Origin: Scardovia wiggsiae F0424
GTDB lineage: Bacteria > Actinomycetota > Actinomycetes > Actinomycetales > Bifidobacteriaceae
Direction of reading: 5' to 3'
Assembly: GCF_000269605.1 (NCBI RefSeq)
Contig: NZ_AKCI01000001.1
Coordinates: 992,001 to 1,056,000 of the forward strand
Length of the DNA: 64,000 bases
Below are positions 26,310 to 33,910 of the stretch, one piece after another (position 1 is the stretch's first letter; the number at the start of each line of letters is the position of its first letter). The notes under the pieces were generated by a model. It had not been told where the DNA came from and did not search any database. It saw only the letters and a list, made by a program, of their open reading frames with translations. The position numbers and the translations under genes were made by a program.

Positions 26310-29300
26310 TGCCTGCCTCCCCGGTATCAGCTCCGGGACGCGCCTGGGCAGCATTATCCGCGGGCTGGATAACCGTACTGACATACCCCGAGCATGCCGG
26401 ACACAGGTCCTGATGCCCTACTGAACTGTCTTTGTATGCGCAAAAACGCATATGGTCAGAAGTCGGCTGATGCTGCCCTATGTCAACCCTGTCAACAAGG
26501 CTGATACTCGCTGCATAAAACACCCGGGATATCATTGACAGCGCCCACAATGTGGAGGGTCCATGCGACAGGGGGTGCTCCTTCCCGCGCTGGCCGGCAG
26601 CGCTGCTGTCCGCTGCTGTATCCCAGCTCACCGGCGCATCGCCTGTTATCCGCTGCCACTGTTTTTCAGGTATGCTGTCAGGTTTTTTATCCGGCAGGGC
26701 TATCGGCTGTGCGGAATCAAGGAATGCCTCCCAGCCTTTATGGAATGGCCTGGGAGGGCCTCCGGTAACGGTAAAAACAGTAGTATCGGGATGCGCCTTT
26801 GTACCCGTCTGTTTTTCCTGCTCTCCTATGCGGTAAGCAATACAGCCATCGTCAAAAAGCGGCGACTGATAGTATACTTCGGGATAAAATTTGCTGTTGC
26901 TGCGTGTCGCAGCTATATCAATGGTACCGTCATCACGCATTACAGCATTGCCATATGCGGCAGGCAGCGCAGACAACACCACGGTAAACAGGTCGGCCTG
27001 TGATATCTGCGGGGCATTACGGAGGATTTCCTCACGGTCACTGTCCGTACGGCTGAAGGCTGCCTCGGCGTAATCGGTTTCAGACATGCGGTCCGCACCA
27101 TGCCTGTCTTCAAAGATAAGCCCCAGCTGATAGCACACCAGCTGCAGGTCATTGAACGTTTTCTTTGCATGCAGCGAACGGCCTGTTTTATAATCAATGA
27201 TCCGCTTATATACTTTTGTTTCCCCGCCTGCTGAGGCTTCGCGTGTTTCCAGGCGGTCTATACTCCCATGGAGTGAGATCACGCATCTGTAGAACATGTC
27301 CATGGTGATCCCCTTGGGGAACCCTCCTGCAAGCATCTGCATAAGGTCAAAGAAAACACGCTTGCTGACCGGCTCTGTGCCTGGGATACGGTTATAGGCA
27401 TACCGGATATCTTCCATTGTAAAATGTGCGGAGAAAGCTTTTTCGCTTTCAGCCTCCGTAAGATACCCTATCACCGGGCGGAAATCTGCGGATTTTTTAC
27501 TTGAAGTTTCCCTTTGGCCATAGCCCGGGACCTGCGATTCGAGGAGATAGAAAGCTGCATTCTGGAGTACAGCCTGCGCTGATGCATCATTACGCAAAGC
27601 ACGGTATACGTCTTGCGTAATATGCCCTGTATCAATATCTGTTTTCTCACGGCGATAGATTTCCATAAGGGCATCCGTAAGCCCGCTGAGGATATCCTGC
27701 TGGATTTCAGTATCGGCATCCCTGTAGCGCTCCCCGTATTCCATATCAAGCTTCTGCTCCGCAGCCGCCTGAAGGACTTTGTGGATAAGCGTGCCGTAAT
27801 CTGCAGCAGGGGACGGGGCTGACGGCCCGGAAAGCCTGCGGTCGAACAGATAACAGATGGGGCATCCCCATGCCATATCCGCTGCCGAAGGGGACAGGGA
27901 TACTGGGAGAGGGCCGGGACGGTCCCGATACTGTGCACGGGAGGATCCATCGCCCGGCACCAGGCCCGGAGTTATGGTATCGGTATCGTCGGTATCATCA
28001 GTATTGACGCCGTCTTTGGCCCCGCCGTAGAAAAACGCCCACCGCGAAGGATCGCTGCAGCCGGCAGCATCCCACCCTGCTGCACCGAAAGGATCCGTTT
28101 TTGAGTTTTTATACAGAAGCGCCAGAGCATCAACAGCGTCACGAGCCTCCTGTGAAAGGCTGTCATAAGAAGCCTCCCACATAGGCCTTTCAGTTTCAGG
28201 GAGCGCATTCAGCTGACGGGACAGTTCCCCTGAAATGATGCTGCGGGAACGGGCAATAATTTCCGAAGCACTCACGGCCCCGCTCACGCCCCGCTGCTGC
28301 ACCTGGCCATTTTTATCCGTGCCGCCGGCCGGTACATGGCCGTCAGCCTGAGACACAATATCAGGCATATAGACATCAAAGAAATCTGACGGTTCCTGCG
28401 TATCGCTGCGGACTGAGCTGACTGCTGCGCACCGTTCTGCACGGGTGAGCGCTATGAGGAAACTTTTCTTTTCGTTCTGCAGTATAGCAATGCTGCGGGC
28501 ATTATGCCCCGAATCAGAACTGCGGATACGCCCTGTAAGCATGATATCCGTCAGGTCATCTGCAGCAAAGATCCTGTCGCGCAGAGCCATATTAGGCCAT
28601 ACCCCGTTAAGCACCTGCGGTATCCATACATACTTCCATGACTGTCCTGCTGCAGCTGCGGGCGTAGCAAGCGTAACAGCGTTTTCGACAGGGGCTTTCT
28701 TTGACAGCGAATCTGTAGCAATATCCTGGGTCCTGATATACCTCATAAACCCGCCGATATCTGAACTGCCATCAGCATACGACGATGCTTCTGTAAACAG
28801 CCTGATAACAGTATCAAGCTGGTCATTAGCCTGCGCTTTCACGCTTTCCGAGGGGCCATTGGTTGCCTGCTTTCCCCACAGTTCAGAAAGGCCAATGGCT
28901 GTCCATGCATCCATAAGGGTATCGGCTGGACTGGCATGCTTCTTTCCTGCATGCTTCCTGACCCGCCGTATGATATCAATGAATATCTGTACATCTTTGC
29001 GCGCAGTCAGGCTGGATGCCGACAGGATAAAACCTTCAAGCAAAGCGCTGTACCGGCTATCTCCCGTATGGCTGCCGGCCAGCAGATCCAGGACTATCAG
29101 CTGAGGGGTCACATCAGACGAAGCCTCCTTTTCAGCATATGCTGCCGAAGAATAGCAGCCTTCACGGCGCCGCGAAAGGCGTTCAGGCATAGCTCTGTCA
29201 GACAGGGAAGCATAGGCCTGTGCGTGGGCAGCCAGCTGGCCCAGGATACCGCTGCCTGCTTCCGGAGAAGGCTGGCTGCGGATAAAGTTTGCCATTGTGC

Positions 29301-31167
29301 TGACAGCCTGGAGGGCAGCTGCAACAGGACCGGCATGCACATGCGTCCCGGTACTGTCCTGCCCGTAAGGGCTGTCCATATAATCAGAGATGAGCCTGTA
29401 CACTGCCCCGGAAACCTCCGATAAAGAGGATACCGCGAAAAAGTCCTGCATATCTGTGCACGATACTTGGGACAGTTCAATAAAGTCGAAAAGCCCATGG
29501 ACTGCACGGCTTTCACCGAGAGGCGTGCCTATCTGCCGCATGCGGGCTGCGATGCCCTGCTCCCTGAGGGCGGCGGCATACGCAGCAAGCGTACTGCTGT
29601 CATGGGCAATAATGGCCATATCATCGTAGGGGATACGGGCATCGGAAAGATGTGCTCCCATAATGCTGCGTACAACTGCAGCGGTTTCTTCCTGCGGGCT
29701 GCCGTAGTACACAGCGGTTATTGAACCGTCATCCTGCCGCGGCTGCGTCCCCGCGCCTTGCCCGGCGCCCAGCTTCCACGGGCGGGCGCCGACAGCTTCC
29801 TCGAATTCAACCTGTGATGTGATCGACATGCTTATACGGCTGCATACCTCATCACGCGCATCCCGTCCACTGCCTTCCGGCTGCGGGAGGATCAGCTTCT
29901 GCGCATCCAGCCGCCCGAGGGAAGCAGGGACAAGCCCCTGACCGCCGGAACTGCGCGGATCTTCCTGCACCCGCTGCGCGAGGTACTCCGGATAGGAACC
30001 GCGGAATGTCTGCGCTGCCTCATCGGGGCACATTACTACGATCAGCCCTGTACCGCACTCCTGCAGCTGCTGGAGGAATGCCGCGCCTGCCAGTGTCACT
30101 TCCTGGTAATCATCCACAATAACTATGCGCGGCAAATCATGCCGGATAGTCCCAGCAAGCCCGTCAGCCACATAATCCGCCAGAGACCGCTGTGCCTGGA
30201 TGAGAAGGTAGGAACTGTCAACATTGAATTTCCCGCGGGCCTGGTTCAGGCTGCTTACTGCAGCAGCATACTCACCGCGCAGGGCGAATGCCGCAGACCA
30301 TGCATACCTCAGACGGAGGTGCGGGCCGTTCCCTGCAAGGCTGAGGATGCGGTCCTCAAGCCCGTGCCGCGCTCCAACTTCATTCATACGGGCAAACATG
30401 GAGCGCAGCTCATCAACGAACCTGTCACCCAGCTGACGGTCAAAAAGCGACTCCGTGGTCTCAGCTGCCGCTGCCATCCCATGCGCCTCACGTGCCTTGT
30501 GTGCCGCTCCAGGCTCTTCATGCGCACTGTCCTCATACGTACTTTCCCTGAGGAAATCCACAAGCTTCATGCATGTTGCGCACTCAGCAGACTCACCGCT
30601 CCTGGCATGCTGCTTATGTCTGTCAAGTATCCCGTGGAGCAGCGAATCCTGGTCTGCCGCATCCAGATAATCGGGCGGAGTCTCCCCCCGTTTTGCGCGT
30701 ACAGCTGCAAGCATCTGGAAAGCCAGTGCGTTGATTGTCTGCGCAATACGCGGTTTCGCCGTGACCTGTATTGCGTCCAGCAGGCGGTTGTTATATGCCT
30801 TTGCCTGCCTGGCAGTAGGGGCTACAAGGGCAACAGCATTAGCCAGCTCGGGGGTAACGGTTATCCCGCGGGTCCCTGTGCGCATTTCGCCCGCATTTCC
30901 GGCCCCCTCCCCGGATGCACCCCTGCTGCCGGCAGCAGATCCGGACGGAGCCCTGTCTGAGGCAGCCGCTGCCTCCAGAGCATGGACTGCGGCATCTATG
31001 GCAAGGGACGTTTTCCCAGAACGTGGAGGACCGAAAACCGAAAGTGCCGGCCCCCTGTGTGAAACCTCATAATTTTTGAGGGCATCATCAATAAACTGGA
31101 AAGCCTGGGCCAGGATATGCCCGTAAGGGCCCTGCGTATCTGCCGCCCGGCTGCCCTGCGTTCCCAT
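26302..31167 (-). CDS. AdnA-like helicase-nuclease subunit
   Basis: Partner of the downstream AdnB-like protein, 1621 residues. The Walker A is FGPPRSGKTSL (about residues 45-55) and motif II reads VIVDDYQEVT, both departing from the UvrD consensus, as expected for the weaker motor of AdnAB. The nuclease signature IIDYKTGRSL is near residue 1320, preceded by SLHGSIDRLE. A CPICYLFDRRLSG segment is near residue 1110, and a C-terminal cysteine cluster (C-x12-C-x2-C) ends the protein. Mycobacterial AdnA is about 1050 residues, so this is much larger. The ATG at 31167 follows AGGAAAGGA and is preferred to the frame up to 31251. It is first in the adnA-adnB unit. Confidence 0.82.
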   Translation of the reverse strand: MGTQGSRAADTQGPYGHILAQAFQFIDDALKNYEVSHRGPALSVFGPPRSGKTSLAIDAAVHALEAAAASDRAPSGSAAGSRGASGEGAGNAGEMRTGTRGITVTPELANAVALVAPTARQAKAYNNRLLDAIQVTAKPRIAQTINALAFQMLAAVRAKRGETPPDYLDAADQDSLLHGILDRHKQHARSGESAECATCMKLVDFLRESTYEDSAHEEPGAAHKAREAHGMAAAAETTESLFDRQLGDRFVDELRSMFARMNEVGARHGLEDRILSLAGNGPHLRLRYAWSAAFALRGEYAAAVSSLNQARGKFNVDSSYLLIQAQRSLADYVADGLAGTIRHDLPRIVIVDDYQEVTLAGAAFLQQLQECGTGLIVVMCPDEAAQTFRGSYPEYLAQRVQEDPRSSGGQGLVPASLGRLDAQKLILPQPEGSGRDARDEVCSRISMSITSQVEFEEAVGARPWKLGAGQGAGTQPRQDDGSITAVYYGSPQEETAAVVRSIMGAHLSDARIPYDDMAIIAHDSSTLAAYAAALREQGIAARMRQIGTPLGESRAVHGLFDFIELSQVSCTDMQDFFAVSSLSEVSGAVYRLISDYMDSPYGQDSTGTHVHAGPVAAALQAVSTMANFIRSQPSPEAGSGILGQLAAHAQAYASLSDRAMPERLSRRREGCYSSAAYAEKEASSDVTPQLIVLDLLAGSHTGDSRYSALLEGFILSASSLTARKDVQIFIDIIRRVRKHAGKKHASPADTLMDAWTAIGLSELWGKQATNGPSESVKAQANDQLDTVIRLFTEASSYADGSSDIGGFMRYIRTQDIATDSLSKKAPVENAVTLATPAAAAGQSWKYVWIPQVLNGVWPNMALRDRIFAADDLTDIMLTGRIRSSDSGHNARSIAILQNEKKSFLIALTRAERCAAVSSVRSDTQEPSDFFDVYMPDIVSQADGHVPAGGTDKNGQVQQRGVSGAVSASEIIARSRSIISGELSRQLNALPETERPMWEASYDSLSQEARDAVDALALLYKNSKTDPFGAAGWDAAGCSDPSRWAFFYGGAKDGVNTDDTDDTDTITPGLVPGDGSSRAQYRDRPGPLPVSLSPSAADMAWGCPICYLFDRRLSGPSAPSPAADYGTLIHKVLQAAAEQKLDMEYGERYRDADTEIQQDILSGLTDALMEIYRREKTDIDTGHITQDVYRALRNDASAQAVLQNAAFYLLESQVPGYGQRETSSKKSADFRPVIGYLTEAESEKAFSAHFTMEDIRYAYNRIPGTEPVSKRVFFDLMQMLAGGFPKGITMDMFYRCVISLHGSIDRLETREASAGGETKVYKRIIDYKTGRSLHAKKTFNDLQLVCYQLGLIFEDRHGADRMSETDYAEAAFSRTDSDREEILRNAPQISQADLFTVVLSALPAAYGNAVMRDDGTIDIAATRSNSKFYPEVYYQSPLFDDGCIAYRIGEQEKQTGTKAHPDTTVFTVTGGPPRPFHKGWEAFLDSAQPIALPDKKPDSIPEKQWQRITGDAPVSWDTAADSSAAGQRGKEHPLSHGPSTLWALSMISRVFYAASISLVDRVDIGQHQPTSDHMRFCAYKDSSVGHQDLCPACSGYVSTVIQPADNAAQARPGADTGEAGNE

Positions 31168-31184
31168 AGCACATCCTTTCCTGC

Positions 31185-31212
31185 ATCTGTATACCTGATA
31201 TCTGTATACCTG
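31185..31212. repeat. Short direct repeat upstream of adnA-like gene
   Basis: Two exact copies of ATCTGTATACCTG (31185-31197 and 31200-31212) spaced by 2 bp, giving a 15-bp period on one face-and-a-half of the helix. They lie 18-45 bp before the adnA-like start, in its leader or promoter. A regulatory site or chance duplication are both possible. Confidence 0.55.
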
Positions 31213-31411
31213 CGGTCCCCTCGCACAGCCATAAGACCTATTGTCCCCCACTCCCCCGATACTCTGCGGCCGGCCGTTTTGCTTCCGTCCTTTCCCGGCG
31301 TTTCTTGCTCCCGGTTACACGTAAATTTACGGCTAATATATCTTATCTAAGATTCCAGAATAAATCAGGAGTGCTCAACTCCGAGTGATTAATATATTAA
31401 TATACTGCAAT

Positions 31412-31439
31412 AAATTATCCGGCTGAAATTATCCGGCTG
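31412..31439. repeat. Perfect 14-bp tandem duplication
   Basis: AAATTATCCGGCTG occurs twice with no gap (31412-31425, 31426-31439). It lies about 200 bp upstream of the hydrolase start within A+T-rich DNA. It may be replication slippage, a footprint left by excision of an element, or a paired binding site. Confidence 0.75.
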
Positions 31440-31534
31440 AACGGCTATACGCTTTCAATAAAGTAGCCTAATATATACGTATTCTATAAATTACACAAGA
31501 AAGAGCGTTTAAAGTGATTACTGCTAAGGACAAC

Positions 31535-31606
31535 ATGTATATTGAAAATCTAGTTAAAATTAAAGAATATCTCGATTTAGTGATTTACGGAATTACCATC
31601 AGATAA
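31535..31606 (+). CDS. Possible 23-residue leader ORF or gene remnant
   Basis: ATG at 31535 with AAGGA four bases upstream opens 23 codons (MYIENLVKIKEYLDLVIYG and four more) ending at TAA 31604-31606, 34 bp before the hydrolase start. An in-frame GTG lies seven codons upstream. The peptide resembles nothing I recognise. It may be a leader peptide, a remnant of a regulator, or chance. Low confidence. Confidence 0.2.
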   Translation: MYIENLVKIKEYLDLVIYGITIR

Positions 31607-31640
31607 AACTTTTCAATATTATAATTAGGAGGAATGCTGA

Positions 31641-32675
31641 ATGAACTATAAAAATCCATACGAACATTTATCTGGAAAATTAAATAATAGAAAACTGATT
31701 ACCGCTGGTTTTTCAGAAAAAACTTATGATACAGGGACTGTTAAACTGAACTTTGTCGTTGGTCCTGATAATGGACCAAGCTTATTGTTGATTCCAGCTC
31801 AAATCGGTATATGGGAAAGTTATAAGAAAGTGCTTTTACCGCTATCAAAATTTTTTCAGGTATATGCCATAGATGTGAGAGGCCATGGAAAATCTTCTTG
31901 GACACCGGGATATTACTCATGGAAGATTATTGGTGAGGACATAAAACTATTTATAGAAAATGTAATAAAACAAAAGGCGATCATCAGCGGAAATTCATCG
32001 GGCGGCATTATCGCTCTTTGGTGCGCTGCTAATATTCCCGAATATGTTTCCGGAATTATTCTTGAGGACGCACCTATTTTTTCTGCTGAAATGCCGCGGT
32101 TTAAAGAACAGGATAAATTTGTATACAACGGGCTGAAACACCTTGTTGATCAAATCGGAAATATACCAGATAGAGATTTAGCAAATTATTTTAAAGATAT
32201 GGAAGTACCAGCCTCTGATAAGAGAATCAAAAAAATCCCAAATTGGTTTGTCAGTTGGTTGTCACGAAAGATAAAGAAGTTTCAAAATAAATACCCTGAT
32301 AGTCCAGTCGAAATTGGATTCCCGGATAGCATGCGTTTGCTCATTAAATCATTATCTATGTTTGACCCGGATTTTGCCAGAGCCTTTGTAGATGGCAGAT
32401 TTTATGACGGTATTGACCATGCAGAAGCTTTTAAGAAAACGAAATGCCCCATATTGCTTATTCAGGCCGACTGGAAGCGATATGAAAATTACGGACTTGT
32501 AGGAGCATTTGATGATGATGACGCTCAGCATGCTATTTCCTTGGCTCCGCAAATAATATATAAAAAAGTTTCCGCTAATCATGTTATCCATGCTTTCAAG
32601 CCAAAAGAGTATATTAAACTACTATCAGAATTCAGAGAAACAGTATCTGACAATTCTATATGTAATGGTGCGTGA
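31641..32675 (+). CDS. Alpha/beta hydrolase, probably horizontally acquired
   Basis: A 344-residue alpha/beta-hydrolase-fold protein. The nucleophile elbow is ISGNSSGGIIALW (Ser in G-N-S-S-G, about residue 118), the oxyanion region is LLIPAQIGIWESYK, and FQVYAIDVRGHGKSSW precedes the nucleophile. The late histidine is in SANHVIHAF, and the acid is probably in LIQADW. An excellent ribosome site (AGGAGG) precedes the ATG at 31641. Codon and base use are much A+T-richer than all neighbours, so recent transfer is likely. No signal peptide. The substrate is unknown; lactonase, esterase or peptidase are equally possible. Confidence 0.85.
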   Translation: MNYKNPYEHLSGKLNNRKLITAGFSEKTYDTGTVKLNFVVGPDNGPSLLLIPAQIGIWESYKKVLLPLSKFFQVYAIDVRGHGKSSWTPGYYSWKIIGEDIKLFIENVIKQKAIISGNSSGGIIALWCAANIPEYVSGIILEDAPIFSAEMPRFKEQDKFVYNGLKHLVDQIGNIPDRDLANYFKDMEVPASDKRIKKIPNWFVSWLSRKIKKFQNKYPDSPVEIGFPDSMRLLIKSLSMFDPDFARAFVDGRFYDGIDHAEAFKKTKCPILLIQADWKRYENYGLVGAFDDDDAQHAISLAPQIIYKKVSANHVIHAFKPKEYIKLLSEFRETVSDNSICNGA

Positions 32676-32907
32676 TGAAGACGAGATTAACGTCCGAAAG
32701 CAATTATTTGAATTGTTACATGCTGCGGAAAAGGGGCAATATTTAGAGTTAACTCCAAATTTCTTTTCCCGAAAACTATTGAAGTATTTATATGATATTG
32801 GTGCATTCCAGGCAACTCGGTGGAACGGCAACACTATAAAGATTATCAGTTTATGCCCGATATGTTTAACAAGCGCACCCGGGCAACTGGACAGAATAAA
32901 AAGGTAA
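32665..32907 (+). CDS. Small hypothetical ORF overlapping the hydrolase 3' end
   Basis: An 80-residue frame starting ATG GTG CGT at 32665, overlapping the hydrolase stop by 11 bp in another frame. The sequence begins MVRDEDEINVRKQLFELL and continues with a charged helical stretch, then a basic segment and CPICLT near the C-terminus. There is no ribosome site, so translation would depend on coupling. I do not recognise it. It may be a real short gene carried with the hydrolase or the remains of a longer one. It shares the A+T-rich composition. Confidence 0.35.
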   Translation: MVRDEDEINVRKQLFELLHAAEKGQYLELTPNFFSRKLLKYLYDIGAFQATRWNGNTIKIISLCPICLTSAPGQLDRIKR

Positions 32908-33038
32908 CGGCTATACTTTTATATTCAATTAAACCCTTCTTACAGCAATACTTGGAAAATAAAGTTAGAAACTATACGCCGAGAAAGTAAAGCACCATCA
33001 GCAAAATAATAGGATCGAGAAATTCCCGGATAGAACCC

Positions 33039-33461
33039 CTATCCTTCCTGCTCTAGGAGCTGTACAAACTGTTCAGGTGTATAAACAGGGATCACTGATC
33101 TGGCATAATCTTTGGTATTCCGGGTAATAATACAATCCATACCCGAACGGACTGCCGTTTCTATCATAACTGCATCTTCAAAGTCAGATACCTCTGAGGG
33201 GATAGCACGGAGTACATCATCCGCAGCACTGTCGAGCATCCCGACAATACTCAGCAGCTGCTCCAGTTTCGACCTAGATTCCTTATCGTTATGGGTACAG
33301 CGATGGGTGAGATAGTAAATATCAGTTGCAGATTTCGCAGTGATGCAGCAAAGGCAAAGCTCGGCTGCCGCGGCGCGTAAAACAGCACGGGCAGATTCAG
33401 CAAAAGGTTCCCTCGCCTGAAGGAAATCTACGATAATACAGGTATCTACCAAGGCCTTCAT
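33039..33461 (-). CDS. PIN-domain ribonuclease toxin (VapC-like)
   Basis: A 140-residue PIN-domain protein, predicted to be the RNA-cleaving toxin of a toxin-antitoxin pair. The acidic residues of the PIN site are visible: Asp6 in LVDTCIIVDFL, the DFEDAVMIETA pair near residue 92, and the late RNTKDY. The ATG overlaps the antitoxin stop (ATGA, 33458-33461), so the two are coupled. Its base composition matches the host better than the adjacent A+T-rich island does. The target RNA is unknown. Confidence 0.85.
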   Translation of the reverse strand: MKALVDTCIIVDFLQAREPFAESARAVLRAAAAELCLCCITAKSATDIYYLTHRCTHNDKESRSKLEQLLSIVGMLDSAADDVLRAIPSEVSDFEDAVMIETAVRSGMDCIITRNTKDYARSVIPVYTPEQFVQLLEQEG

Positions 33462-33673
33462 ACCCTGTTGAGCCTCTCTTCCTTCGACTCTTCCAGAGTC
33501 ATACCTGCCGGGATACTGCCGAACAAAGAATTTACAGTATCCAGTTTATTCTGGTACGGGGAAGTCAGCTTGGCGACTGTCCTGCCGTTGCGCGTAACAT
33601 AAACATCCTCTGTCGCTGCCATCAGGAGATATTTCCCGAGGTTTGCCTTCAGCTCTGTTGCAGTGATAGACAT
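33458..33673 (-). CDS. Phd/YefM-family antitoxin
   Basis: A 71-residue partner of the PIN toxin. The N-terminal MSITATELKANLGKYLLMAA and VYVTRNGRTVAKLTSP are characteristic of the Phd/YefM DNA-binding domain. The C-terminus is acidic and basic mixed (LEESKEERL) and would cover the toxin. The ATG at 33673 follows AAAGGAGG; an upstream frame to 33778 adds non-conserved residues. Such antitoxins usually repress their own promoter, which would lie in 33674-33780. Confidence 0.87.
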   Translation of the reverse strand: MSITATELKANLGKYLLMAATEDVYVTRNGRTVAKLTSPYQNKLDTVNSLFGSIPAGMTLEESKEERLNRV

Positions 33674-33847
33674 GGCTTTTATCCTCCTTTCCATGTAATT
33701 GGTACTTCTAGTATACTTAAATCGTACGAATTGATCAATAATATCGAACGGAATTGCTATACCGTATGTAGCATCCACCGTTATGGGGGAATCAGCACTT
33801 TTAATCTTGTATTTTCCAGATAAAAAGCCGCAAACACTCTAAAATAT

Positions 33848-33859
33848 CTTCAGCTGAAG
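33848..33859. promoter_or_regulatory. 12-bp palindrome upstream of gldA
   Basis: CTTCAGCTGAAG is a perfect 12-bp palindrome 52 bp before the gldA start, in the divergent gap between the toxin-antitoxin operon and gldA. It could be an operator for gldA. No regulator is assigned. Confidence 0.35.
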
Positions 33860-33910
33860 TACAGACACGTGTATCATATTAGAGTACATCAAACGATCCA
33901 AAGGAGGATT

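Larger units (their letters stand above)
31168..31640. other. Intergenic region between adnA-like gene and hydrolase
   Basis: A 473-bp divergent gap. The left 150 bp have the composition of the chromosome and should carry the adnA promoter. From about 31320 the sequence turns strongly A+T-rich and stays so through the hydrolase gene. It contains a 14-bp perfect tandem repeat (31412-31439), a short hairpin GGAGT...ACTCC (31368-31382) and a mini-ORF at 31535. No full-length gene is visible. The sharp composition change marks the edge of a probable acquired segment. Confidence 0.5.

Noticed and set aside
33028-33044. GGATAG/CTATCC hairpin at the PIN toxin stop as a terminator
   Set aside because: Only a 6-bp stem that includes the stop codon, without a proper T-run on the minus strand.
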